NCBI GenBank assembly: GCA_963811825.1
Contig: CAWESS010000020.1
Location: 1-64,000, forward strand
Source of the DNA: Fodinibacter sp963811825
Lineage (GTDB): Bacteria > Actinomycetota > Actinomycetes > Actinomycetales > Dermatophilaceae
DNA: 64,000 bases
Reading direction: 5' to 3'
This document shows, piece by piece, positions 27,863 through 35,430 of this stretch. A program made the translations under genes and the position numbers. The first letter of the stretch is position 1. Every line of letters begins with the position of its first letter. Under the pieces are notes generated by a model, which was given only the letters and a program-made list of their open reading frames with translations, made no database searches and had not been told where the DNA came from.

Positions 27863-28756
27863 CGAGCGAGGATGCCGGGCAGCGTCGCCAAGGCGTCGCG
27901 CATCGCCTCGAGGTGCTCGGGCGGGCTCTCGACCAGCGGCAGTCGCACGAACGCCGACTCGATGACGCCGAGCTCGACCAGGGCCGCCTTGGCCATGATC
28001 GCGCCCTGGGACGGCGACATGATGGCGTCGACGACCGGGACCAGCGCCTCGTGGATGCGCTGCGCCTCGGCCAGGTCGCCGCGGTCGACGGCAGCGATCA
28101 TCGCGGCGTACTGCTCGCCGGCGACGTGCCCGACGACCGAGATCGTGCCCACCGCGCCGATCGCCAGCAACGGCAGGGTCAGCGCGTCCTCGCCGCTGAA
28201 CCAGAGCAGGTCGGTGGCCGCGAGGACCCGCGTGGAGGCCGCGAGGTCACCCTTGGCGTCCTTGACGGCGACGATGCGCGGGTGGTCGGCGAGCGCGATG
28301 AGCGTCTCGGTGGTGAAGGGGATGCCGGTGCGTCCGGGGATGTCGTAGAGGATCACCGGCAGCTCGGTGGAGTCGGCCACCGCGTGGCAGTGCGCGATGA
28401 GGCCCGGCTGGGTCGGCTTGTTGTAGTACGGGCTGACGAGCAGGAGGGCGTCGGCGCCCACCTGCGCCGCACGGCCGGCCATGTGCACGGCGTGGCGGGT
28501 GTCGTTGGAGCCGACACCGGCGATGACCACCGCACGGTCGCCGGCCCGTTCCTTGACGCGCCGCACCGTCTCGATGCTCTCGTCGTCGCTGAGTGTCGAG
28601 GCCTCACCGGTCGTGCCGTTGACGACGATGCCGTCGTGGCCGCGTGGCCAGGAGGTGCTCGACGAGGGCGTCGGTGCCCGCCGGGTCGACCTCACCGTCC
28701 GGCGTCATCGGGGTGACCATCGCGGTCAGGACACGGCCGAAGGGGGAGCTCGTCAT
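27859..28756 (-). CDS. dapA: 4-hydroxy-tetrahydrodipicolinate synthase (one frame break)
   Basis: Condenses pyruvate with aspartate semialdehyde in lysine/diaminopimelate synthesis. 298 residues once a single-base insertion is removed. The start MTSSPFGRVLTAMVTP and the first 40 residues are in one frame; from HDGIVVNGTTGEAST to the end they are in another. The break is at about 28645. Catalytic residues are visible: Tyr in ILYDIPGRTG and the Schiff-base Lys in VAVKDAKGD. An intact dapA is needed for cell-wall synthesis, so the break is almost certainly a sequence error. It starts divergently from thyA and overlaps rnj. Confidence 0.92.
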
Positions 28757-28763
28757 GGCCCCA

Positions 28764-28769
28764 AGGGTA
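28764..28769 (-). promoter_or_regulatory. -10 element of dapA (leaderless)
   Basis: TACCCT on the minus strand lies 7 nt before the ATG at 28756, with no ribosome-binding site. Confidence 0.45.
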
Positions 28770-28840
28770 GTGGTGCGGCGCAGGCCAGGGCGGGCACGGC
28801 ATCCGGCGTGGGTGACGGCTCGGGTGTCGCAGGTGCCGAG

Positions 28841-28846
28841 TAGGCT
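28841..28846 (+). promoter_or_regulatory. -10 element of thyA (leaderless)
   Basis: TAGGCT lies exactly 6 nt before the GTG at 28853, with no ribosome-binding site. Confidence 0.5.
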
Positions 28847-28852
28847 CCGAGC

Positions 28853-29662
28853 GTGCGCCAGTACCTCGACCTCATCGACCACGTCATGACCCACGGCGTC
28901 GACAAGGGTGACCGCACGGGCACCGGCACCCGCAGCGTCTTCGGCTACCAGATGCGCTTCGACCTCGGTGACGGGTTCCCGGTCGTCACGACCAAGCGGC
29001 TGCACCTGCGCTCGATCATCGGTGAGCTGCTGTGGTTCCTGCGCGGGGACACCAACGTGCGCTGGCTGCAGGAGCGCGGCATCTCGATCTGGGACGAGTG
29101 GGCCGACGAGCTCGGCGAGCTCGGCCCGGTCTACGGGCACCAGTGGCGCTCGTGGCCGACGCCCGACGGCCGACACGTCGACCAGATCGCCAAGGTCATC
29201 GAGTCCGTCCGCAGCAATCCCGACTCGAGGCGGCACATCGTCTCGGCGTGGAACGTCGCCGACGTCGACCACATGGCCCTGCCCCCGTGCCACACGATGT
29301 TCCAGTTCTACGTGCGGCCCGCAGCCGACGGCGGCCCCGCCTTCCTCGACTGCCAGCTCTACCAGCGCTCCGCCGACATCTTCCTCGGCGTCCCGTTCAA
29401 CATCGCGTCCTACGCGCTGCTCACGATGATGGTCGCCCAGCTGACCGACCTGCGGCCGGGCCACTTCGTGCACACGCTCGGCGACGCGCACCTGTACTCC
29501 AACCACATGGAGCAGGCCAGGCTCCAGCTCACTCGTGAGCCGTTCCCGCTCCCCACGATGCTCATCACCCCCAAGCCGGGGGTCGACGACTACGACCTCG
29601 ACGACTTCGAGCTCGTGGGGTACGAGTCCCACCCGTCCATCAAGGCGCCGATCGCCGTCTGA
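28853..29662 (+). CDS. thyA: Thymidylate synthase ThyA
   Basis: Makes dTMP from dUMP using methylene-tetrahydrofolate, releasing dihydrofolate. 269 residues. Conserved landmarks: DRTGTGTRSVFG, the catalytic Cys in ALPPCHTMFQFYV, QRSADIFLGVPFNIASYA, and HLYSNHMEQ. GTG start. folA follows 9 nt later in the same operon, so its product is recycled by the adjacent reductase. Confidence 0.97.
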   Translation: MRQYLDLIDHVMTHGVDKGDRTGTGTRSVFGYQMRFDLGDGFPVVTTKRLHLRSIIGELLWFLRGDTNVRWLQERGISIWDEWADELGELGPVYGHQWRSWPTPDGRHVDQIAKVIESVRSNPDSRRHIVSAWNVADVDHMALPPCHTMFQFYVRPAADGGPAFLDCQLYQRSADIFLGVPFNIASYALLTMMVAQLTDLRPGHFVHTLGDAHLYSNHMEQARLQLTREPFPLPTMLITPKPGVDDYDLDDFELVGYESHPSIKAPIAV

Positions 29663-29671
29663 GGAGCACCG

Positions 29672-30145
29672 ATGACCAGGCTGACGATCATCGCCGCCGT
29701 GGCGCGCAACGGCGTCATCGGCCACGACGGCGGGATGCCGTGGCACCTGCCCGACGAGCTCGCCCACTTCAAGGCCACGACCATGGGACACCCCCTGCTC
29801 ATGGGACGGCGCACGTTCGAGTCGATCGGACGAGCCCTTCCGGGGCGACGCACCATCGTCGTCACCCGCGACCCGCAGTGGCACCACCCCGGCGTCGAGA
29901 CGGCCCACTCGTTCGAGGAGGCGCTGGCCCTCGCTGGGCCGGCCGACGAGGTCTTCGTCGCGGGGGGTGCGCAGGTCTACGAGCAGGCACTGCCCTTCGC
30001 GCACCGCATGCTGCTCACCGAGGTCGATGCCACCCCCGAGGGTGACACCTGGTTCCCGGCCTGGGCCCGCGCCGACTGGTCCGAGGAGGGCCGGGAGGCA
30101 CACGACGGCTGGTCACACGTGGTCTACGAGCGCGTCCCCGCCTAG
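29672..30145 (+). CDS. folA: Dihydrofolate reductase
   Basis: Reduces dihydrofolate to tetrahydrofolate with NADPH. 157 residues. Motifs: AAVARNGVIGHDGGMPWHLP (substrate-binding acidic residue in LPDEL), GRRTFESIGRALPGR, and VFVAGGAQVYEQAL. A GAGGAG ribosome-binding site precedes the ATG. It forms the usual thyA-folA operon. The last 4 nt overlap the end of a convergent gene. Confidence 0.97.
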   Translation: MTRLTIIAAVARNGVIGHDGGMPWHLPDELAHFKATTMGHPLLMGRRTFESIGRALPGRRTIVVTRDPQWHHPGVETAHSFEEALALAGPADEVFVAGGAQVYEQALPFAHRMLLTEVDATPEGDTWFPAWARADWSEEGREAHDGWSHVVYERVPA

Positions 30146-31074
30146 CCGCGCCCGGGCACCTCGCCCCAGGCGATCGCCGGCTCCACGAGGCTGCCGAGCC
30201 ACACCTTTCCCTCGTGCTCGCGCACCCCGGTCGCCAGGTGCCACCGCGTGTGGTCGAAGTCGAGATCGTGCGCCAGGTGCCCCTCGGAGTCGAAGGCCAT
30301 CACCCGAGCCGTGCGCTTCGGTTGCGGCGTGAGACGGTCCGGGAGGCGGCGGGCGAGGCCGCGCACGGCATCCGGGCTCTTCTGGAGCAGGCCGAGCACC
30401 CGGTCGGTCGGTGACGCGAGGGTGACCCAGATGAGGTCGTCACTGCCGCGGGCGATGTTGTCGGGGTGGCCCGGCAGGCCATCGACCCACGTCGTCGACT
30501 CCCCCGGGGAGCCGTCGGCCCGCAGGTGCACGCGCCGGATCCTGCGGGTGCCGGTCTCGGCGACCAACACGCTGTCGTGGTCCGCGGTCAACGCGACCCC
30601 GTTGGCGAAGCACAGACCGTCGAGGACCGTCTGCACCGCGCCGTCCGGCGTGCGGCGGAACAGTCGACCGGTGCAGGTGTGCTCGATGAGGTCGTTCTTC
30701 CACTCCTCGATCGGCCAGACCCGGCTGGAGTCCGAGAACCAGATCGTGCCGTCCGCAGCCACGGCAGCGTTGTTCGTGAAGAGCAACCGGTCGCCGTCGA
30801 CCTCGGTCAGCAGGGTCTCGAGGCTTCCCGAGGCCGGGTCGAGCGCCAGCAGTCCGCGGTGGGCGTCGCACACCAGGATCCGGCCGTCGGGCAGGTTCTC
30901 GAGGCCGAGCGGTCGCCCGCCGGTGGCTGCCACGGTCCGTGTCGTGCCGACCGCAGGGTCGTGGACGTGGATGGCGCCGTCGGCCGTGCCGGTCCACACG
31001 CGGCCGTCAGGGGTGACGAGGACGTCCTCGGCCCCCGGGCCCGGGACCGGGACGACGGTGAGCGGCAGGAGCAT
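30142..31074 (-). CDS. SMP-30/gluconolactonase or strictosidine-synthase-like beta-propeller
   Basis: 310 residues; six-bladed beta-propeller pattern with repeated G-x-hydrophobic-W strands such as DGRVWTGTADG, DGTIWFSDSSRV and DDLIWVTLASP. The metal/active-site region LCFANGVALTADHDSVLVAET and GHPDNIARGSDD are characteristic of strictosidine-synthase-like lactonases (SSL family). No signal peptide. The ATG at 31074 is preceded by TACTGT at 6 nt. Substrate unknown; a lactonase is the likeliest activity. Confidence 0.75.
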   Translation of the reverse strand: MLLPLTVVPVPGPGAEDVLVTPDGRVWTGTADGAIHVHDPAVGTTRTVAATGGRPLGLENLPDGRILVCDAHRGLLALDPASGSLETLLTEVDGDRLLFTNNAAVAADGTIWFSDSSRVWPIEEWKNDLIEHTCTGRLFRRTPDGAVQTVLDGLCFANGVALTADHDSVLVAETGTRRIRRVHLRADGSPGESTTWVDGLPGHPDNIARGSDDLIWVTLASPTDRVLGLLQKSPDAVRGLARRLPDRLTPQPKRTARVMAFDSEGHLAHDLDFDHTRWHLATGVREHEGKVWLGSLVEPAIAWGEVPGRG

Positions 31075-31080
31075 GGGCCC

Positions 31081-31086
31081 ACAGTA
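31081..31086 (-). promoter_or_regulatory. -10 element of the SMP-30-like gene (leaderless)
   Basis: TACTGT on the minus strand lies 6 nt before the ATG at 31074. Confidence 0.45.
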
Positions 31087-31113
31087 GGGCGGGGGCCCAC
31101 GGCCGGAGTCGAA

Positions 31114-31163
31114 AGGAGGCAACACGCACGGGAACGGCTCGCCGCCTCTGCGTGTTGCCTCCT
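31114..31163. terminator. Conserved palindrome copy 1 / terminator
   Basis: 15-bp perfect inverted repeat (left arm begins AGGAGGCAACACGCA) around a 20-nt loop. It lies 14 nt after the stop of the leftward gene ending at 31178. The same 14-bp arm core and loop length recur at 31681-31728. No T-run follows, as is common in Actinobacteria. Confidence 0.7.
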
Positions 31164-31177
31164 GCTCGACCTGTCGG

Positions 31178-31654
31178 TCAGCCCGCGACGGCGGTACGGA
31201 CCTGGTCGACCATCGCCTGCTCACGGTCACTGACCTGCTGGGCACCGAAGCCGAGGAAGCCGCCGTCCTTGGCCGCCTCCGCCGAGGCTTTCGCCGCGGC
31301 CACGAGCCAGGCGCCGAAGGCCGCGGACTCCTCGGGGGTCCCCTTCGCCACCACGATGGCGACGACGCCGCGCAGCTCCTCGAGCACCGACTCCCCCGGG
31401 TTGGGCCCTGCGGGCTTGAAGCCCTTGAGCGGATTCTGACGTGACTGCGACATGGCCTGGATGTCGAGGGCGACCTCGGTGAGCAGCTGCTCGTGGGTGG
31501 GTGGGTTGACGGCGTTCTTCAGGGTCGCCATCGACTCCTTGGCGGCCTCGATGGGGCCGCCCGGGTCAGCGAGCGAGATCGCCAGGCCGGCCACGAGCGG
31601 TGCCCGCCGGACGCGTGCCCACTCGTCGTCTGTGAATGCATCCTTGGTCGTCAT
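31178..31654 (-). CDS. Conserved hypothetical protein, 158 residues
   Basis: I do not recognise this protein. Start ATG at 31654 (MTTKDAFTDDEWARVRRAP); TAGGGT lies 7 nt upstream, so it is probably leaderless. Mostly helical and soluble, with Ala-rich stretches, a Pro/Gly-rich centre (LKGFKPAGPNPGESV) and FGAWLVAAAKASAEAAKDGG near the end. No signal peptide, membrane segment or metal motif. It is flanked on both sides by near-identical palindromes and lies between an SMP-30-like gene and osmC on the same strand. Confidence 0.7.
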   Translation of the reverse strand: MTTKDAFTDDEWARVRRAPLVAGLAISLADPGGPIEAAKESMATLKNAVNPPTHEQLLTEVALDIQAMSQSRQNPLKGFKPAGPNPGESVLEELRGVVAIVVAKGTPEESAAFGAWLVAAAKASAEAAKDGGFLGFGAQQVSDREQAMVDQVRTAVAG

Positions 31655-31661
31655 CTTCGCG

Positions 31662-31667
31662 ACCCTA
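31662..31667 (-). promoter_or_regulatory. -10 element of the hypothetical gene (leaderless)
   Basis: TAGGGT on the minus strand lies 7 nt before the ATG at 31654, with no ribosome-binding site. Confidence 0.45.
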
Positions 31668-31680
31668 CGCGCAATCGAGA

Positions 31681-31728
31681 GGAGGCAACACGCAGAGCTA
31701 CGGCCCGTCACGCCTGCGTGTTGCCTCC
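31681..31728. terminator. Conserved palindrome copy 2 / terminator
   Basis: 14-bp perfect inverted repeat (left arm GGAGGCAACACGCA) with a 20-nt loop. It lies 14 nt after the osmC stop. Arms are identical to copy 1 at 31114-31163, and the loops also share an ACGGC-centred sequence. Confidence 0.7.
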
Positions 31729-31742
31729 CCTCGAGCGCGGGG

Positions 31743-32171
31743 TCAGCCGGAGAAGGTCGCCTCCAGCGTGATCGGCGTCGCCGCGAGGGCCTGGCTCACG
31801 GGGCAACCGGCCTTGGCGGCCTCGGCAGCCTCCTGGAACTGCTCGGCCGTGATGCCGGGCACGTCGCCGACGACCTTGAGGACGATCCCGGTGATCCCCG
31901 TGCCGGGCTGGAAGGTCACGTCGGCGGTGGTGTCGATCGTCGTGGGCGGGGTCCCTGCCTGCGCGAGCCCGTGGGAGAGCGCCATGGAGAAACACGTGGA
32001 GTGGGCGGCGGCGAGCAGCTCCTCGGGGCTGGTCTTGCCGTTCGCTGCCTCGGCGCGCGCGGGCCAGGACACGTCGTACGTCCCGATGCCGGAGGACTCG
32101 AGGGAGACCTGTCCGGCCCCTTCCATGAGTGAGCCCTCCCAGTGAGCGGATGCGGTACGGGTCGTCGCCAT
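31743..32171 (-). CDS. OsmC/Ohr-family peroxiredoxin
   Basis: 142-residue organic-hydroperoxide reductase. The two redox-active Cys residues are present: AHSTCFSMALSHGL and AAKAGCPVSQALAA. The N-terminus TASAHWEGSLMEGAG is typical of the OsmC subgroup. ATG at 32171 with a GAGGAGA ribosome-binding site 8 nt upstream. A palindromic terminator follows the stop. It protects against organic peroxides. Confidence 0.92.
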   Translation of the reverse strand: MATTRTASAHWEGSLMEGAGQVSLESSGIGTYDVSWPARAEAANGKTSPEELLAAAHSTCFSMALSHGLAQAGTPPTTIDTTADVTFQPGTGITGIVLKVVGDVPGITAEQFQEAAEAAKAGCPVSQALAATPITLEATFSG

Positions 32172-32283
32172 CGGTGTTCTCCTCGTTCTGTTGCATGAAG
32201 GTGGTGCCTGTCGCGGGTGCCAACACACCCGGCCGCGGGATCCATCCACACGGGTGAACTGAGTCTGCCAGCCGATTGCTGGG

Positions 32284-32289
32284 TAGGGT
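32284..32289 (+). promoter_or_regulatory. -10 element of the enoyl-CoA hydratase gene (leaderless)
   Basis: TAGGGT lies exactly 6 nt before the GTG at 32296. A short inverted repeat CCAGC-5 nt-GCTGG covers the spacer just upstream. Confidence 0.5.
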
Positions 32290-32295
32290 CGTGCG

Positions 32296-33024
32296 GTGAC
32301 CATCCACCTCGACGTCAGGGACCGGGTCGCCACGGTCACCATCGACCGCCCCCACCGGCGGGGCGCCCTCGACCTCGACACGCTGGAGTCCCTGCACCGC
32401 AGCATCGAGACCGCGGTTGGCGACGGCGCCCGAGCCCTCGTGATCACCGGCTCGCAGGGTCACTTCTGCGCCGGTGCCGACCTCACCGAGCTCGAGGGTG
32501 TCTCGTTCACCACGCGGCTGGCGCAGGTGCTCGACCACCTCGCCAGGGTGCCCGTCACGACGATCGCGGCGATCGACGGCTCGTGCATGGGCCTCGGGAT
32601 GCAGCTCGCGCTGGCCTGCGACCTGCGCGTCGTCGGCGAGACGGCCCGCTTCGCCGTTCCCGTGGCCCGGCTCGGGCTCATGGTCGACCACTGGACCATC
32701 GAGCGACTCAGCCGCTTCTGGGGCGAGGGCGCCGCACGCCTCATGGTGCTGACGGGCGCTGTCCTGGATGCCGATGACGCGTGGCGTCTGGGCTTCGCGC
32801 AGCACCGCGGGACGCTGACCGACGCCCAGGCGCTCGCCACGCGCGCGGCCTCCCTGGCCCCGCTCACCCAGGCAGGGTCCAAGCTCGGCTTCGACGCGCA
32901 CCACGACGACGCCGCCGTCGCGCGGTACGAGGCGGCATTCGCCGAAGCCTGGGCGAGTGAGGACCTCGTCGAGGGGCGCCTGGCGTTCAGCGAGCGCCGC
33001 GAGCCCAGCTTCCGGGGCCAGTGA
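32296..33024 (+). CDS. Enoyl-CoA hydratase/isomerase family protein
   Basis: 242-residue crotonase-fold enzyme. The CoA-binding and oxyanion-hole elements are seen in HFCAGADLTELEG and IDGSCMGLGMQLALACDLRV. The catalytic Glu pair of true hydratases is not evident: the second position falls in ARLGLMVDHWTIERL, so isomerase or another crotonase activity is possible. GTG start. The stop overlaps the downstream acetyltransferase start (TGATG). Confidence 0.85.
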   Translation: MTIHLDVRDRVATVTIDRPHRRGALDLDTLESLHRSIETAVGDGARALVITGSQGHFCAGADLTELEGVSFTTRLAQVLDHLARVPVTTIAAIDGSCMGLGMQLALACDLRVVGETARFAVPVARLGLMVDHWTIERLSRFWGEGAARLMVLTGAVLDADDAWRLGFAQHRGTLTDAQALATRAASLAPLTQAGSKLGFDAHHDDAAVARYEAAFAEAWASEDLVEGRLAFSERREPSFRGQ

Positions 33025-33684
33025 TGAGCACCCCCACCCCGCACGAGCACGAGCACGAGCACCACGCACCCCCACGGCCGGGATGCCGGCCCGCTCGCCG
33101 ACGCCAGCGTCCGCCGGGCCCGGCAGAACGACGCCCCTGCCGTCGGTCTCGTGCAGGCGGTCATCTTCCGCGAGGCGTACGCCGGCCGCGTTCCCGATGA
33201 CGTCGTCGCCCGCTTCGAGCCCGACGCGTTCGCCCGCTCGTGGCGAGAGAGCCTCGCGGCGCCGCCGGGCGGCATCCACCGCCTGCTCGTCGCGTGCGCC
33301 GGCGACCAGGTGGTCGGCCTGTGCGCGATCGGCCCCTCGCAGGACCCGGATGCCGGTGGCGCCACCGGTGAGGTGACCGTGCTGGGCGTGCACCCCGACG
33401 CCCGGCGCCAGGGTCACGGGTCACGGCTGCTCAACGCCGGGGTCGACCTGCTGCGCGAGGCCGGGGCCGAGGCGGTCACCGTGTGGCTGCTCGCCGACGA
33501 CGAGGCCACGCGGGCCTTCGCCGCCGGCTCGGGTTTCGGGCCGGACGGGGCGTACCGCGACCGGGTCGTCTCGCCCGACGGCGACGTGCTGCGGGAGGTG
33601 CGCCTGTCGGCGAGCCTGCTCGACGAAGGTCCCGGCGGACCCGGCGGACCCGACGAACCTGCCGGGCCCGACGGGGCGTCGTGA
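33024..33684 (+). CDS. GNAT-family N-acetyltransferase (one frame break)
   Basis: About 219 residues after repair. It starts at ATG 33024 inside the preceding stop, with a His/Glu-rich tag MSTPTPHEHEHEHHAPP. The frame breaks near 33081 in CCGGGATGCC; the rest runs DASVRRARQNDAPAV and on through the acetyl-CoA loop VLGVHPDARRQGHGSRLL. The C-terminal tail is Gly/Pro/Asp-rich. The stop overlaps azlC by GTGA. The acetylated substrate is unknown. Confidence 0.82.
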
Positions 33685-34430
33685 GCGTTGGCGCACCCCT
33701 GTCGCCCACCCGTCGTCGGGAGGTCGTGCGCCAGGCCTGGTCGGTCGGCGTCGCGAGCGGCACGTACGGCGTGAGCTTCGGTGCCCTGGCCGTGGCGGCT
33801 GGACTGGACATCTGGCAGGCGCAGGTGCTCTCGCTGGTGATGTTCACCGGGGGCTCACAGTTCGCCTTCGTCGGCATCCTCGCCGCCGGCGGCCTGGCCG
33901 CGGCTCCCGCCGCCATCGCCACGGCGACCATGCTCGGCATCCGCAACGGCCTCTACGGGCTGCAGACCTCCCAGCTGCTGCAGGTCACGGGCGTCAAGCG
34001 CCTCGCGGCCGCTCAGCTGACCATCGACGAGTCCACGGCCGTCGGCATCGCCCAGCCTGAACCGTCGGCTCAGCGGCTCGGGTTCTGGCAGACCGGGATC
34101 GCGGTCTTCGTCCTGTGGAACACCTCGACCCTCGCCGGGGCCCTCCTCGGCAACGCCCTGGGTGACCCGCGCCGACTCGGTCTGGATGCCGCGGCGGCGG
34201 CCGCGTTCGTCGCCCTCCTCTGGCCGCGCCTGAAGAGCCGCGATGCGACGGCCACCGCGGTGCTCGCGATCGCCATCGCCCTGCTCACCTCGCCGTTCCT
34301 GCCGGCGGGCGTCCCCGTGATCCTCGCGGCTGCGGCGGCCCTCGTCGTCGGGTTGCGCCATCCCGGACGCCACGAGCAGCCGCTCGAGGGCAGCGACGGC
34401 AGCCTGCCCGGAGCGGACCCCACCCCATGA
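33681..34430 (+). CDS. azlC: AzlC-family branched-chain amino-acid exporter, large subunit
   Basis: 249-residue membrane protein with the AzlC signature near the N-terminus: SVGVASGTYGVSFGALAVAAG and LVMFTGGSQFAFVG. Followed by TMLGIRNGLYGLQTS. About five to seven hydrophobic segments. Pairs with AzlD to export branched-chain or related amino acids. GTG start overlaps the GNAT stop; the stop overlaps azlD (ATGA). Confidence 0.92.
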   Translation: MSVGAPLSPTRRREVVRQAWSVGVASGTYGVSFGALAVAAGLDIWQAQVLSLVMFTGGSQFAFVGILAAGGLAAAPAAIATATMLGIRNGLYGLQTSQLLQVTGVKRLAAAQLTIDESTAVGIAQPEPSAQRLGFWQTGIAVFVLWNTSTLAGALLGNALGDPRRLGLDAAAAAAFVALLWPRLKSRDATATAVLAIAIALLTSPFLPAGVPVILAAAAALVVGLRHPGRHEQPLEGSDGSLPGADPTP

Positions 34431-34741
34431 GCCTCTGGGGTGCCGTCCTCGTGGCGTGCGTGCTGTCGTTCGCCGTCAAGCTCGCGGGCTACCTCGTCCC
34501 CGAGAGCGTCATGGCGGGTGAGCGCACCCAGCGGGTGACCACCCTGCTGCCCGTCGCGTTGCTCGCGGCGCTCGTCGTCGTGCAGTCGGTGACCGGGGAT
34601 GCCGGGTCGATCGTCGTCGACGCCCGTCTCGCCGCGGTGGGGCTGGCTGTCGTCCTGCTGCTGCTGCGCGCGAACTTCCTCGTCATCGTGCTGGCCGCGG
34701 GGGCACTCGCCGCCGCGCTCCGGGCCATGGGCTGGGGCTGA
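34427..34741 (+). CDS. azlD: AzlD-family transporter small subunit
   Basis: 104 residues, four hydrophobic helices. The family motif KLAGYLVPESV follows the first helix, and VVDARLAAVGLAVVLLLLRANFLVIVLAAG ends the protein (split over two helices). Partner of AzlC. It ends 11 nt before a convergent siroheme gene. Confidence 0.92.
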   Translation: MSLWGAVLVACVLSFAVKLAGYLVPESVMAGERTQRVTTLLPVALLAALVVVQSVTGDAGSIVVDARLAAVGLAVVLLLLRANFLVIVLAAGALAAALRAMGWG

Positions 34742-34752
34742 CCTCCGCGGCT

Positions 34753-35430
34753 TCAGGGAAGGGCGGAGCGGTAGCGGTCGATGACGATGTCGACGATCCG
34801 CTCGTCAGGAGCCAGCGGTCCGGTGACGACCGCGGCGCCGGCGTCCTCGAGCCGGCGCTGGAAGAAGCCGGGGGCCAGCAGGTACGACGCCAGGGCCACC
34901 GGACCGCCGCTCGACGCGCGAGCCAGGGCCACGGCATCCGCCGCGGAGGGCTGCGGGCCCGCTGCGAAACCGAGGGTCACCGGGCCGCTCCATCGCCGGG
35001 CCAGCGCCTCGACGACGGCGGCGCTGTCGGCCTGGGCGCGCGCGTCACTGGAACCCGCCGGCACGAGCACGAGGGGCATCGTCTCGGCTGCCCCGGCCGA
35101 GCGCAGGCGGTCGAGCACGATGTCGACGAGACGCTCGTCGGGCCCGAGCGCGGGGGTGGCGACCACGTCGGGGCGAGCGGCCACGGCCTGGGCGATGTCG
35201 ACGTGCACGTGGTAGCCACCGGCGAGCAGCAGCGGCACCACGACGCCCCCCTCCCCCTCCGGCAACCCGTCGACGACCTCGACGATGTCCGGCCCGTGCA
35301 CGTCGACGTAGGCCTCGAGCACCCGCACGTCGGGAAGTCGCGCGGCCACCGCAGCGACGACCGCCGAGATCGTCGCGCGACCCGCGGGGTCTCGGGTGCC
35401 GTGCGCGCAGACGACGAGCGCGGCGCTCAC
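34753..35430 (-). CDS. CbiX-type sirohydrochlorin chelatase
   Basis: 225 residues; two CbiX-like halves. Inserts iron (for siroheme) or cobalt into sirohydrochlorin. The first half has VVCAHGTRDPAG and the metal-binding His pair of LLLAGGYHVHVDIAQ; the second half ends in VASYLLAPGFFQRRLEDAG. Last gene of the nitrate/nitrite operon; its start overlaps the HemD-wHTH stop. In this setting the product would be siroheme for nitrite reductase, so ferrochelatase activity is the natural inference. Confidence 0.88.
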   Translation of the reverse strand: MSAALVVCAHGTRDPAGRATISAVVAAVAARLPDVRVLEAYVDVHGPDIVEVVDGLPEGEGGVVVPLLLAGGYHVHVDIAQAVAARPDVVATPALGPDERLVDIVLDRLRSAGAAETMPLVLVPAGSSDARAQADSAAVVEALARRWSGPVTLGFAAGPQPSAADAVALARASSGGPVALASYLLAPGFFQRRLEDAGAAVVTGPLAPDERIVDIVIDRYRSALP

